A stretch of DNA of 6,449 bases, taken from Bacteroidales bacterium UBA3663 (GTDB lineage Bacteria; Bacteroidota; Bacteroidia; Bacteroidales; UBA3663). The notes beneath the pieces were generated by a model. The model worked only from the letters and a program-made list of their open reading frames with translations, searched no databases and had not been told where the DNA came from. Position numbers and translations under genes: made by a program. Below, in pieces: positions 1 through 6,449 of the stretch (within the stretch, counting starts at the first letter, position 1; each line of letters starts with the position of its first letter). The DNA lies in NCBI GenBank assembly GCA_002373755.1, contig DFJU01000123.1:1037-7485 (forward strand), read 5' to 3'.

Positions 1-185
1 CCCAAGTTGGTTATTTCCAACACATTTTGTCCTTTGTAGGTAACAAAATAGTCGCTGCTATCGGTGGCAACAAAACCGACGATGCCATTGGGTGAGACAA
101 CGGCAGGAATATCAGAAGAGCATCGGGCAGTAAGAAGACCTACCGCCGCGATGCTCAGAATCATTACTATAGATTTTATATTCAT
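1..185 (-). CDS. Partial GH97-like glycoside hydrolase (N-terminus only)
   Basis: The reading frame starts at ATG 185-183 and runs off the low-coordinate edge, giving 61 full codons. The N-terminus is a signal peptide: a Lys at 4, a hydrophobic stretch at residues 6-20, then LLTARC. Arg before Cys22 breaks the lipobox, so signal peptidase I cleavage after Ala20 is more likely than lipidation. The mature start (VVSPNG, then YFVTYKGQNVLE, then NLG) resembles the N-terminal beta-sandwich of family GH97 (SusB-like alpha-glucosidases and alpha-galactosidases), where an SP(D/N)G start and a Y.V.Y.G..V(L/I)E...LG pattern recur. The catalytic part is outside the window, so the retaining or inverting mechanism and substrate cannot be judged. 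It follows two GH43 genes on the same strand. The frame is open upstream to a stop at 236-234, with further in-frame ATGs at 191 and 200, so the true start is uncertain. The family call rests on short remembered motifs. Confidence 0.6.
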   Translation of the reverse strand, partial: MNIKSIVMILSIAAVGLLTARCSSDIPAVVSPNGIVGFVATDSSDYFVTYKGQNVLEITNL

Positions 186-212
186 TGTCATTCTGAGCAT
201 TGCGAAGAATCT
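186..212 (+). repeat. Interspersed repeat, copy 1 (CHSERSEES-type)
   Basis: This 27-bp unit begins TGTCATTCTGAGC and ends GAAGAATCT. It matches copy 2 (232-258) at 23 of 27 positions, with differences only in the centre. Such units are widespread intergenic repeats in Bacteroidetes genomes and give rise to spurious peptides containing CHSERSEES. It directly abuts the chosen start codon of the GH97-like gene (185) and contains two more in-frame ATG codons for it (191 and 200). Confidence 0.75.
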
Positions 213-231
213 AAATGTTACTTCTAAAAAT

Positions 232-258
232 TGTCATTCTGAGCGAAGTGAAGAATCT
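232..258 (+). repeat. Interspersed repeat, copy 2
   Basis: This is a second direct copy of the unit at 186-212, separated from it by 19 bp. Its core, GAGCGAAGTGAAGAATCT, is closer to the usual form of this repeat. It also pairs with the inverted copy at 276-302, so the pair can form a long imperfect hairpin in RNA or single-stranded DNA. Confidence 0.75.
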
Positions 259-275
259 CAAAGGCATTTATAATG

Positions 276-302
276 AGATGTTTTGCTCCGCTCAACATGA
301 CA
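276..302 (-). repeat. Interspersed repeat, inverted copy
   Basis: Read on the minus strand, this unit (TGTCATGTTGAGC, then GGAGC, ending ACATCT) matches copy 2 at 20 of 27 positions. It faces copy 2 across a 17-bp loop. The arrangement lies 25 bp after the stop of the 342-aa GH43 gene and 90 bp before the GH97-like start. In the minus-strand transcript it could therefore act as an intercistronic stem-loop that stabilises the upstream message or weakens readthrough. There is no T-tract, so it is not a typical intrinsic terminator. Confidence 0.65.
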
Positions 303-327
303 TTATTGGATTCCTCCATTATTATAT

Positions 328-1356
328 TCATTTTGACTGCTCAACAAACTTAATTGTACCATCGGCATTGAACTCCAACTTATCGACACAAACCGAACGA
401 CGACCGATAGCACCTTTGTGACCGTCGATTGTGAGTGTGGCGTTGTGATAGAAGAGATACCACTGACCGTTGAACTCAATCACGCCCGGATGAATGGTGA
501 AGCTGTTTTCAGCCTCGCCCGTCACTTGTCCCTGAGGTGTCCATTCTCCATCGAACGACGAAGCTGTGGCATAGTCGATAGCCTCCTGACGGTTGCCCAT
601 CGAAGCATAGATGAGGTAGCAGGTGGTATCGCGCTTTGTGAGCCACGGACCTTCGATGTAGCGAGGCACGTTGATGACACGGATTTCGCCGTCGATTTCG
701 GTCATATTATCCTTGAGTTTTGCCATGAAGCAGGTGCCGTTGCCCCAGCATAGCCAAGCCTGACCATTGTCGATAAAGACGGTTGGGTCGATGTCGTTCC
801 ACCAGCCACGTGTGCCGTTGCTTGTCATAGTGTCGCAAACGAGCGGTTTGCCTATGGCATCGACAAACGGACCAGTAGGCGAGTCGCTCACGGCAACAGC
901 CACGGCATAGCCCGAATATGGAGCTTGACCTTGTACGGTGGTATAGTAGTAGAATTTGCCCCCACGCTCAACAACTTGCGCTGCCCACGCCGTGCCAACG
1001 CCAGCCGTTATGGTATCAGCCCATGCGAAATGACTTGGACGAAGCACCGAGCCATGGTCGGTCCATGTTTTCATGTCCGACGTTGAGTAGCAGAGCCATT
1101 CGGTGATGTTGAACTCCTTGCCGCCGTTGGCGCTGTCCTGACCTTCGTAGTATTCGTCGTGACCGACATAGAGATACAGTCTGCCATTGCTGACCATTGG
1201 CGCAGGATCGGCCGTAAACTTATTCTTAATCAATGGATTGCCATTGAAAACGAAAGTGTTATTTGCGTTCTCCGACGTTTGATTCGACCCGACGCAGGCT
1301 GGCAACAGACAAGCTGCCAACAATGCTATTACGCCAAATTTGCCTCTTGTTTTCAT
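328..1356 (-). CDS. GH43 glycosidase, single domain, putative lipoprotein
   Basis: This 342-residue enzyme is a family 43 five-bladed beta-propeller that probably removes arabinofuranosyl or xylosyl units from plant polysaccharide by inversion. The catalytic triad is visible: general base Asp50 (TADPAPMV), pKa modulator Asp190 (NDIDPTV) and general acid Glu235 (IEGPW). His289 in FTIHPGV matches the conserved central His that helps hold the active-site metal or water. The N-terminus has basic residues at 2-6, a hydrophobic core, and two candidate lipidation cysteines: Cys16 (LAAC, a perfect lipobox) and Cys21 (LPAC). Lipid attachment and a periplasmic or cell-surface location are therefore likely. 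No CBM or C-terminal sorting domain is present, and the protein ends soon after the propeller. It begins 58 bp after the multidomain GH43 gene with no evident promoter between, so cotranscription is likely. The two share ADPAPMVS, the DG-rich blade motifs and the C-terminal blade, so they are paralogues. Exact specificity (beta-xylosidase or alpha-L-arabinofuranosidase) cannot be read from sequence. Confidence 0.92.
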   Translation of the reverse strand: MKTRGKFGVIALLAACLLPACVGSNQTSENANNTFVFNGNPLIKNKFTADPAPMVSNGRLYLYVGHDEYYEGQDSANGGKEFNITEWLCYSTSDMKTWTDHGSVLRPSHFAWADTITAGVGTAWAAQVVERGGKFYYYTTVQGQAPYSGYAVAVAVSDSPTGPFVDAIGKPLVCDTMTSNGTRGWWNDIDPTVFIDNGQAWLCWGNGTCFMAKLKDNMTEIDGEIRVINVPRYIEGPWLTKRDTTCYLIYASMGNRQEAIDYATASSFDGEWTPQGQVTGEAENSFTIHPGVIEFNGQWYLFYHNATLTIDGHKGAIGRRSVCVDKLEFNADGTIKFVEQSK

Positions 1357-1371
1357 TTTCGATTTTTGGTA

Positions 1372-1410
1372 TTTGAACGATGATTAAATAAGGTTTGAAC
1401 AATGTTTTAA
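1372..1410 (+). repeat. Imperfect 22-bp direct repeat between the two GH43 genes
   Basis: Two units start TTTGAAC at 1372 and 1394, spaced 22 bp, and continue GATGATTAA and AATGTTTTAA (14 of the first 17 positions agree). They fill most of the 58-bp gap between the GH43 genes. No TAnnTTTG box for a minus-strand promoter is seen here. A related TTTGAAAATG occurs at 3981 upstream of the first gene of the cluster, so these may be regulator half-sites. A-T-rich chance similarity is the alternative. Confidence 0.4.
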
Positions 1411-1414
1411 GGTT

Positions 1415-3904
<2,490 letters not shown>

Positions 3905-3929
3905 CTAATGTGTGTGTTTGATTGCGGCG

Positions 3930-3937
3930 CAAAGGTA
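3930..3937 (-). promoter_or_regulatory. Bacteroidetes -7 box for the GH43-CBM6-CE1 gene
   Basis: The minus strand reads TACCTTTG from 3937 to 3930, an exact match to the Bacteroidetes sigma consensus TAnnTTTG. It would start RNA near 3923, giving a leader of about 20 nt before the ATG at 3901. I see no good TTTG -33 element 19-21 bp upstream, which would fit a promoter that needs an activator. Confidence 0.65.
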
Positions 3938-3965
3938 ATGCCGTTTGTTCAGTTGCCCGTTCGCA

Positions 3966-3986
3966 TTTGATTCAAATTGGTTTGAA
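3966..3986. promoter_or_regulatory. Palindromic TTTGA/TCAAA operator candidate
   Basis: Two overlapping perfect inverted repeats lie here: TTTGA-T-TCAAA (3966-3976) and TTCAAA-TTGG-TTTGAA (3971-3986). The result is three half-sites. The centre is about 50-55 bp upstream of the predicted start of the cluster's RNA, a usual place for an activator site. Bacteroidetes xylan clusters are commonly controlled by hybrid two-component or AraC-type regulators. Which one would bind here is unknown, and no regulator gene is in the window. Confidence 0.4.
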
Positions 3987-4002
3987 AATGTAACATCGGA
4001 CA

Positions 4003-4040
4003 CAAAAAAAAGCCCACCTTATGAAAAAGTGGGCTTTTTT
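4003..4040 (-). terminator. Bidirectional intrinsic terminator after der
   Basis: A stem AGCCCAC (4011-4017) / GTGGGCT (4029-4035) with an 11-nt loop is flanked by A-tract (4004-4010) and T-tract (4035-4040). On the minus strand, the hairpin starts about 14 nt past the der stop and is followed by a run of at least seven U. It ends der transcription and separates it from the glycosidase cluster. The flanking T-run on the plus strand would also stop opposing transcription. Confidence 0.88.
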
Positions 4041-4048
4041 GATGTTTT

Positions 4049-5407
4049 TTACTTCTCGCGCATGAAGATGTTGATTGGCGTGCCGCTGAAGTCCCACTTC
4101 TCGCGGATCTTGTTCTCCAAGTAGCGGCGGTACGGCTCCTTGACCCACTGCGGCAGGTTGCAGAAGAAGGCGAACGACGGCACTTGCGGCGCGTTGATGA
4201 TCTCTTCGTGGCTCTTGTCGTCGGACGTGGTCGTGGTGGCCTTGAGCTGGGTGACGTACTTGATCTTGACGAACTTGCCCTTGTTGTTCGGCGGCGGATA
4301 GGCCGAGATGCAGTCGAGCATGTACTCGTTCAGCTCGCTGGTCTTCACTACGCGCTTGCGGTTCTCATAGACCTGGCAGGCCGTCTCGATGACGCGGTAG
4401 ATGCGCTGTTTGGTTACGGCCGATGCAAAGATGATCGGGAAGTCGCGGAACGGTGCAAAACGCTCGCGGATGGCGTCCTCCATGCACTTGACCGACTCCT
4501 TGCTCTTGTCGGCCATGATGTCCCACTTGTTGACGCAGACGACGAGACCCTTGCGGTTCTTCTCGATGAGCTGGAAGATGTTCATGTCCTGCGCCTCGAT
4601 GCCGCGTGTCGCATCGATCATGAGGATGCAGACGTCGGAGTTCTCGATGCTGCGGATGGAACGGAGCACGGAATAATATTCGATGTCCTCGTTCACCTTG
4701 TTCTTCTTGCGGATGCCGGCCGTATCGACTAGATAGAAGGCAAAGCCGAACTTGTCGTACTTGGTGTAGATGCTGTCGCGCGTCGTACCTGCAATGTCGG
4801 TCACGATGTGACGTTCTTCGCCGATAAAGGCATTGAGCAACGACGATTTTCCGGCATTTGGACGGCCAACGATGGCGAACTTGGGCAGCTCCTCAAGGTC
4901 GTCGTTCTTGTCGTTCTTGAAGCGCGAGCAGATTTCGTCCAAGAGGTCGCCCGTGCCCGAACCGTTGGCCGACGAAATGATGAACGGATCGCCCAGACCG
5001 AGGCTGTAGAACTCGGCGGCATAGGCGTGCTGGTCGTAGTTGTCAGCCTTATTGGCCACAATGATGACCTCCTTCCGGCTCTTGCGCAGGATGCGGGCCA
5101 CCTGATCGTCGAGGTCGGTCACGCCGTTCATGATATCGACCAGGAAGAGGATGACGTCGGCCTCCTCGATGGCGATTTCAACCTGCTTGTTGATTTCGTC
5201 CTCGAAGATGTCCTCCGAATTGACGACCCAGCCGCCGGTATCGACCAGCGAAAACTCACGTCCGCCCCAGATGACGTGGCCATACTGACGGTCGCGCGTC
5301 GTGCCTGCCACTTCGCTGACAATGGCAGTTCGGCTCTCCGTAAGGCGGTTGAAAAGGGTCGATTTGCCCACATTGGGACGCCCCACAATAGCTACTAAAT
5401 TTCCCAT
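4049..5407 (-). CDS. der: Der (EngA) double-GTPase ribosome assembly factor
   Basis: Der is an essential tandem GTPase that acts in the cytoplasm in late assembly of the 50S ribosomal subunit. The first G domain has P-loop GRPNVGKS (9-16), DTGG (56-59) and NKAD (119-122). The second has GRPNAGKS (181-188), DTAG (228-231) and NKWD (293-296). The KH-like C-terminal domain follows from about 353 ([20 protein letters not shown]) and ends PINIFMREK. The start [11 protein letters not shown] is the family's usual one. At 452 residues it is about 15 longer than the Bacteroidetes proteins I recall (about 437). The surplus is a hydrophilic stretch, [18 protein letters not shown] (389-406), between strand KYVTQL and PQVPSFAF, where relatives have a short turn. 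All GTPase motifs are intact, so the protein should be active. It appears to be a single-gene unit, with a -7 box upstream and a terminator on either side. Confidence 0.97.
   Translation of the reverse strand: MGNLVAIVGRPNVGKSTLFNRLTESRTAIVSEVAGTTRDRQYGHVIWGGREFSLVDTGGWVVNSEDIFEDEINKQVEIAIEEADVILFLVDIMNGVTDLDDQVARILRKSRKEVIIVANKADNYDQHAYAAEFYSLGLGDPFIISSANGSGTGDLLDEICSRFKNDKNDDLEELPKFAIVGRPNAGKSSLLNAFIGEERHIVTDIAGTTRDSIYTKYDKFGFAFYLVDTAGIRKKNKVNEDIEYYSVLRSIRSIENSDVCILMIDATRGIEAQDMNIFQLIEKNRKGLVVCVNKWDIMADKSKESVKCMEDAIRERFAPFRDFPIIFASAVTKQRIYRVIETACQVYENRKRVVKTSELNEYMLDCISAYPPPNNKGKFVKIKYVTQLKATTTTSDDKSHEEIINAPQVPSFAFFCNLPQWVKEPYRRYLENKIREKWDFSGTPINIFMREK
4190..4243 (-). other. Insertion coding for extra loop in Der KH-like domain
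   Basis: These 18 codons (residues 389-406) encode Lys-Ala, four Thr, an acidic/Ser stretch and HEEIINA. They sit between conserved strands of the C-terminal domain. The local DNA contains repeated CCACGA/CCACGT/CCGACGAC triplet-like steps, which suggests growth by slippage. The comparison with shorter relatives is from memory. Confidence 0.55.
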
Positions 5408-5436
5408 TTTCTATTATTTATGATTTGTTATTAGTC

Positions 5437-5535
5437 TTTGCCCACCAGCCTATTTTCTGCCCGTGGGGTTTCCGGCCAATGCCCACCGTCGCGGAGGTTG
5501 AGCCAGCCCCTGGGGCTATGGGTTAGGTATCCGAT
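5437..5535. other. G+C-rich structured segment in the der leader
   Basis: The 255-bp gap between rubrerythrin and der contains about 100 bp that is much richer in G+C than the A+T-rich flanks. It holds the palindrome AGCCCC-T-GGGGCT (5505-5517), GTGGG/CCCAC arms (5463-5467 and 5482-5486) and two TGCCCACC direct repeats. CCGAT/ATCGG arms at 5531-5548 follow it. It codes for nothing recognisable and matches no riboswitch or r-protein leader I know. It looks like an interspersed palindromic repeat that landed in the 5' leader of der. Confidence 0.4.
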
Positions 5536-5551
5536 GGAGCAATATCGGTCA

Positions 5552-5559
5552 CAAAGATA
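5552..5559 (-). promoter_or_regulatory. Bacteroidetes -7 box for der
   Basis: The minus strand reads TATCTTTG from 5559 to 5552, a perfect TAnnTTTG match, just downstream of the rubrerythrin terminator. A TTG about 23 bp upstream is a weak -33 candidate. RNA would start near 5545, leaving a leader of about 138 nt before the der ATG at 5407. Confidence 0.6.
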
Positions 5560-5602
5560 CTGATTTTTTTCGACTTATCCGACAACGAACGACAAAACAG
5601 GC

Positions 5603-5651
5603 AAAAAAACGGAAACAGCACATAACCAGTATGGCTATATGCTGTTTTTTT
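5603..5651 (-). terminator. Intrinsic terminator after rubrerythrin
   Basis: Arms AAACAGCA (5613-5620) and TGCTGTTT (5640-5647) pair perfectly. Inner ATA/TAT and CC/GG pairs close around a short loop. On the minus strand the stem is followed after three bases by seven T (plus-strand A at 5603-5609). It starts about 12 bp past the rubrerythrin stop. The plus-strand T-run at 5645-5651 makes it potentially bidirectional. Confidence 0.8.
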
Positions 5652-5662
5652 CAAGTGGGTGT

Positions 5663-6205
5663 TCAATAGTTCTCCGCCTTTAGCTGGAAATATGCCTGCG
5701 GATGTTCGCAGACAGGACAAACTTCTGGTGCCGATTTTCCAACAACGATGTGGCCGCAATTTGAGCACTGCCAGATGCATTCGCCATCGCGCGAGAATAC
5801 TACCCTATCCTGAATATTCTTCAACAATTTGCGGTATCGTTCCTCATGCTCCTTTTCTATGGCTGCAACACCCTCAAAAAGATCCGCTATCTCATTGAAT
5901 CCTTCCTCTCGGGCCTCCTTTGCCATTCGCGGATACATGTCCGTCCACTCCGAATTCTCTCCATCGGCCGCATCAATCAGATTGTTGATAGTATCCTGCA
6001 CCTTGCCACCGCAAAGCAGCTTGAACCAGATCTTGGCATGTTCCTTCTCCTGATTAGCGGTCTCCTCAAAAAGGTTTCCTATTTGGACAAATCCATCTTT
6101 CTTTGCCTTGGAAGCGTAATACGTGTATTTGTTACGCGCCTGACTTTCACCGGCGAAAGCCTCCATGAGGTTTTTCTCCGTTTTTGTTCCCTTGATTGAC
6201 TTCAT
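5663..6205 (-). CDS. rbr: Rubrerythrin (diiron peroxidase)
   Basis: Rubrerythrin is a cytoplasmic non-haem diiron protein that reduces hydrogen peroxide in anaerobes, using electrons passed through its rubredoxin-like centre. The four-helix ferritin-like domain (about 1-135) keeps the iron ligands Glu20 (AFAGESQA), Glu53 and His56 (ExxH), Glu83 and Glu86 (DGENSEW), and Glu117 and His120 (ExxH). The C-terminal rubredoxin-like domain has CxxC at 147/150 (CSNCG) and CPVC at 163/166. I chose the start at 6205 ([13 protein letters not shown]), the family's usual N-terminus. An in-frame ATG at 6259 would place 18 atypical codons across the predicted promoter. At 180 residues it is shorter than the Desulfovibrio type because about 11 residues before DTINNL are missing. 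In this it resembles clostridial-type rubrerythrins. It stands alone, with its own promoter and terminator. Confidence 0.97.
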   Translation of the reverse strand: MKSIKGTKTEKNLMEAFAGESQARNKYTYYASKAKKDGFVQIGNLFEETANQEKEHAKIWFKLLCGGKVQDTINNLIDAADGENSEWTDMYPRMAKEAREEGFNEIADLFEGVAAIEKEHEERYRKLLKNIQDRVVFSRDGECIWQCSNCGHIVVGKSAPEVCPVCEHPQAYFQLKAENY

Positions 6206-6239
6206 AATGTTTTGATTTTTGTTAGTTGATACTGCGCCG

Positions 6240-6270
6240 CGAATATAATCGTTTTCCACCTACTGACAAA
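6240..6270 (-). promoter_or_regulatory. Promoter of the rubrerythrin gene
   Basis: On the minus strand, TTTG (6270-6267) is followed after exactly 19 bp by TATATTCG (6247-6240). This fits the Bacteroidetes promoter TTTG-N19/21-TAnnTTTG with one mismatch in the -7 box. The predicted RNA start near 6233 leaves a leader of about 28 nt before the ATG at 6205, which supports that start. Confidence 0.65.
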
Positions 6271-6309
6271 AACTCTGGAACTTTTTATCTGTCAAAATCA
6301 CGATCTTGC

Positions 6310-6322
6310 GATGATTATCATC
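6310..6322. promoter_or_regulatory. Fur/PerR-like palindrome upstream of rbr
   Basis: GATGAT-T-ATCATC is a perfect 6-1-6 palindrome. Its layout resembles Fur-family boxes (7-1-7, such as TGATAATnATTATCA). It lies about 40 bp upstream of the -33 element of the rubrerythrin promoter. Fur-family PerR repressors often control rubrerythrin in anaerobes, but a repressor site would normally overlap the promoter, so the link is weak. Confidence 0.3.
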
Positions 6323-6330
6323 CCAAATCC

Positions 6331-6369
6331 AACATTCACGCTAATGTTTAATCAAAATCCAAAGATTTT
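6331..6369. repeat. Two short inverted repeats upstream of rbr
   Basis: AACATT-CACGCT-AATGTT (6331-6348) is a perfect 6-6-6 inverted repeat. AAAATC-CAAA-GATTTT (6354-6369) is a perfect 6-4-6 one. Both are far from the rubrerythrin promoter (more than 60 bp upstream of its -33 element) and A+T-rich. They may be operator half-sites or chance. Confidence 0.3.
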
Positions 6370-6442
6370 AATCTCCCGTAAGGTGGCCGCCCATCGTCTG
6401 AGCAACGTTGAAGCGGCGAATTTCCTAACTGATAACTATTAA
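6344..6442 (+). CDS. Possible 32-aa small protein, divergent from rbr
   Basis: An ATG at 6344 opens a 32-codon frame ending with TAA at 6440-6442. The product starts MFNQNPKILISRKV and ends NFLTDNY. It is mildly basic, has no membrane segment, and matches nothing I recognise. The second half has codon use typical of coding DNA (GTG GCC GCC, GTT GAA GCG GCG), but no plus-strand TAnnTTTG box is seen and the start overlaps a palindrome. It could be a real small gene, the decayed end of an older gene, or chance. Confidence 0.15.
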   Translation: MFNQNPKILISRKVAAHRLSNVEAANFLTDNY

Positions 6443-6449
6443 CTGACAA

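Noticed and set aside
259..266. Promoter for the GH97-like gene (TGCCTTTG on the minus strand)
   Set aside because: It differs from TAnnTTTG at the important A of TA, has no -33 partner, and the gene is plausibly read through from the GH43 genes.
186..302. CRISPR-like array
   Set aside because: There are only two direct copies with one inverted copy, the mismatches are internal, and there are no regular unique spacers or cas genes.
64..421. Two small plus-strand ORFs (69 and 68 aa) over the GH97 start and the repeats
   Set aside because: Their distinctive peptide (CHSERSEES) is translated interspersed repeat, and they overlap the sense N-terminus of the GH97-like gene or the end of GH43.
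4184..5398. Antisense open frames (182 and 196 codons) opposite der
   Set aside because: They show the same codon-aligned shadow effect on a gene whose sense product is clearly Der.
5408..5551. Riboswitch or ribosomal-protein leader upstream of der
   Set aside because: None of the conserved cores of known riboswitch classes could be recognised; the structure is explained at least as well by an interspersed palindromic repeat.
5523..5780. 85-aa minus-strand ORF across the rubrerythrin terminator
   Set aside because: It overlaps the rubrerythrin 3' end in another frame and runs through a strong terminator, and its product has no recognisable features.
6206..6259. 18-codon N-terminal extension of rubrerythrin
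   Set aside because: It lies across the predicted -7 box at 6247-6240, and the family's standard N-terminus begins at the ATG at 6205.

Overview
The window most likely comes from an anaerobic gut- or rumen-type member of the Bacteroidales, with Prevotella or a close relative as the best guess. Three things point that way. Several promoters match the Bacteroidetes -7 box TAnnTTTG, and no Shine-Dalgarno sequences are evident. There is a Bacteroidales-style GH43/GH97 polysaccharide-degradation cluster. Copies of an interspersed repeat whose junk translation reads CHSERSEES sit between genes. Genus assignment is inference.

All confidently called genes lie on the minus strand, so transcription runs from high to low coordinates. 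At the high end (6205 to 5663) is a 180-aa rubrerythrin with a recognisable promoter (TTTG-N19-TATATTCG) and palindromic sites upstream. A strong stem-loop/T-tract terminator (about 5603-5651) follows it. Next is der (5407 to 4049), a double-GTPase ribosome-assembly factor with its own -7 box, an unusually long G+C-rich leader of about 140 nt, and an extra segment of about 15 residues in its C-terminal KH-like domain. A second bidirectional terminator (4003-4040) closes der and insulates it from the next block.

The low-coordinate half is a carbohydrate-utilisation block that probably forms one operon. It starts from a -7 box at 3937-3930 behind a set of TTTGA/TCAAA half-sites. First comes an 828-aa secreted multidomain enzyme (GH43 glycosidase, CBM6, E-set/CBM48-like domain, CE1-type esterase). 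After 58 bp comes a 342-aa single-domain GH43, probably a lipoprotein. After another 142 bp comes the first 61 codons of what looks like a GH97 glycosidase, cut by the window edge. Together these would remove arabinose/xylose decorations, ester-linked ferulate or acetate, and alpha-linked sugars from plant heteroxylan or similar material. No SusC/SusD pair or regulator gene is inside the window.

The most distinctive local features are: an interspersed repeat that abuts and may supply the start codon of the GH97 gene and forms a hairpin before it; a 21-bp in-frame tandem duplication that inserts a Lys/Arg-rich stretch just after the catalytic acid of the large GH43; the Der KH-domain insertion; and a shared TTTGAA..ATG motif upstream of both GH43 genes. 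I found no CRISPR array, RNA gene, transposase or clear new defence or mobile system. Apart from one speculative 32-codon ORF at the window edge, I found no plus-strand gene.
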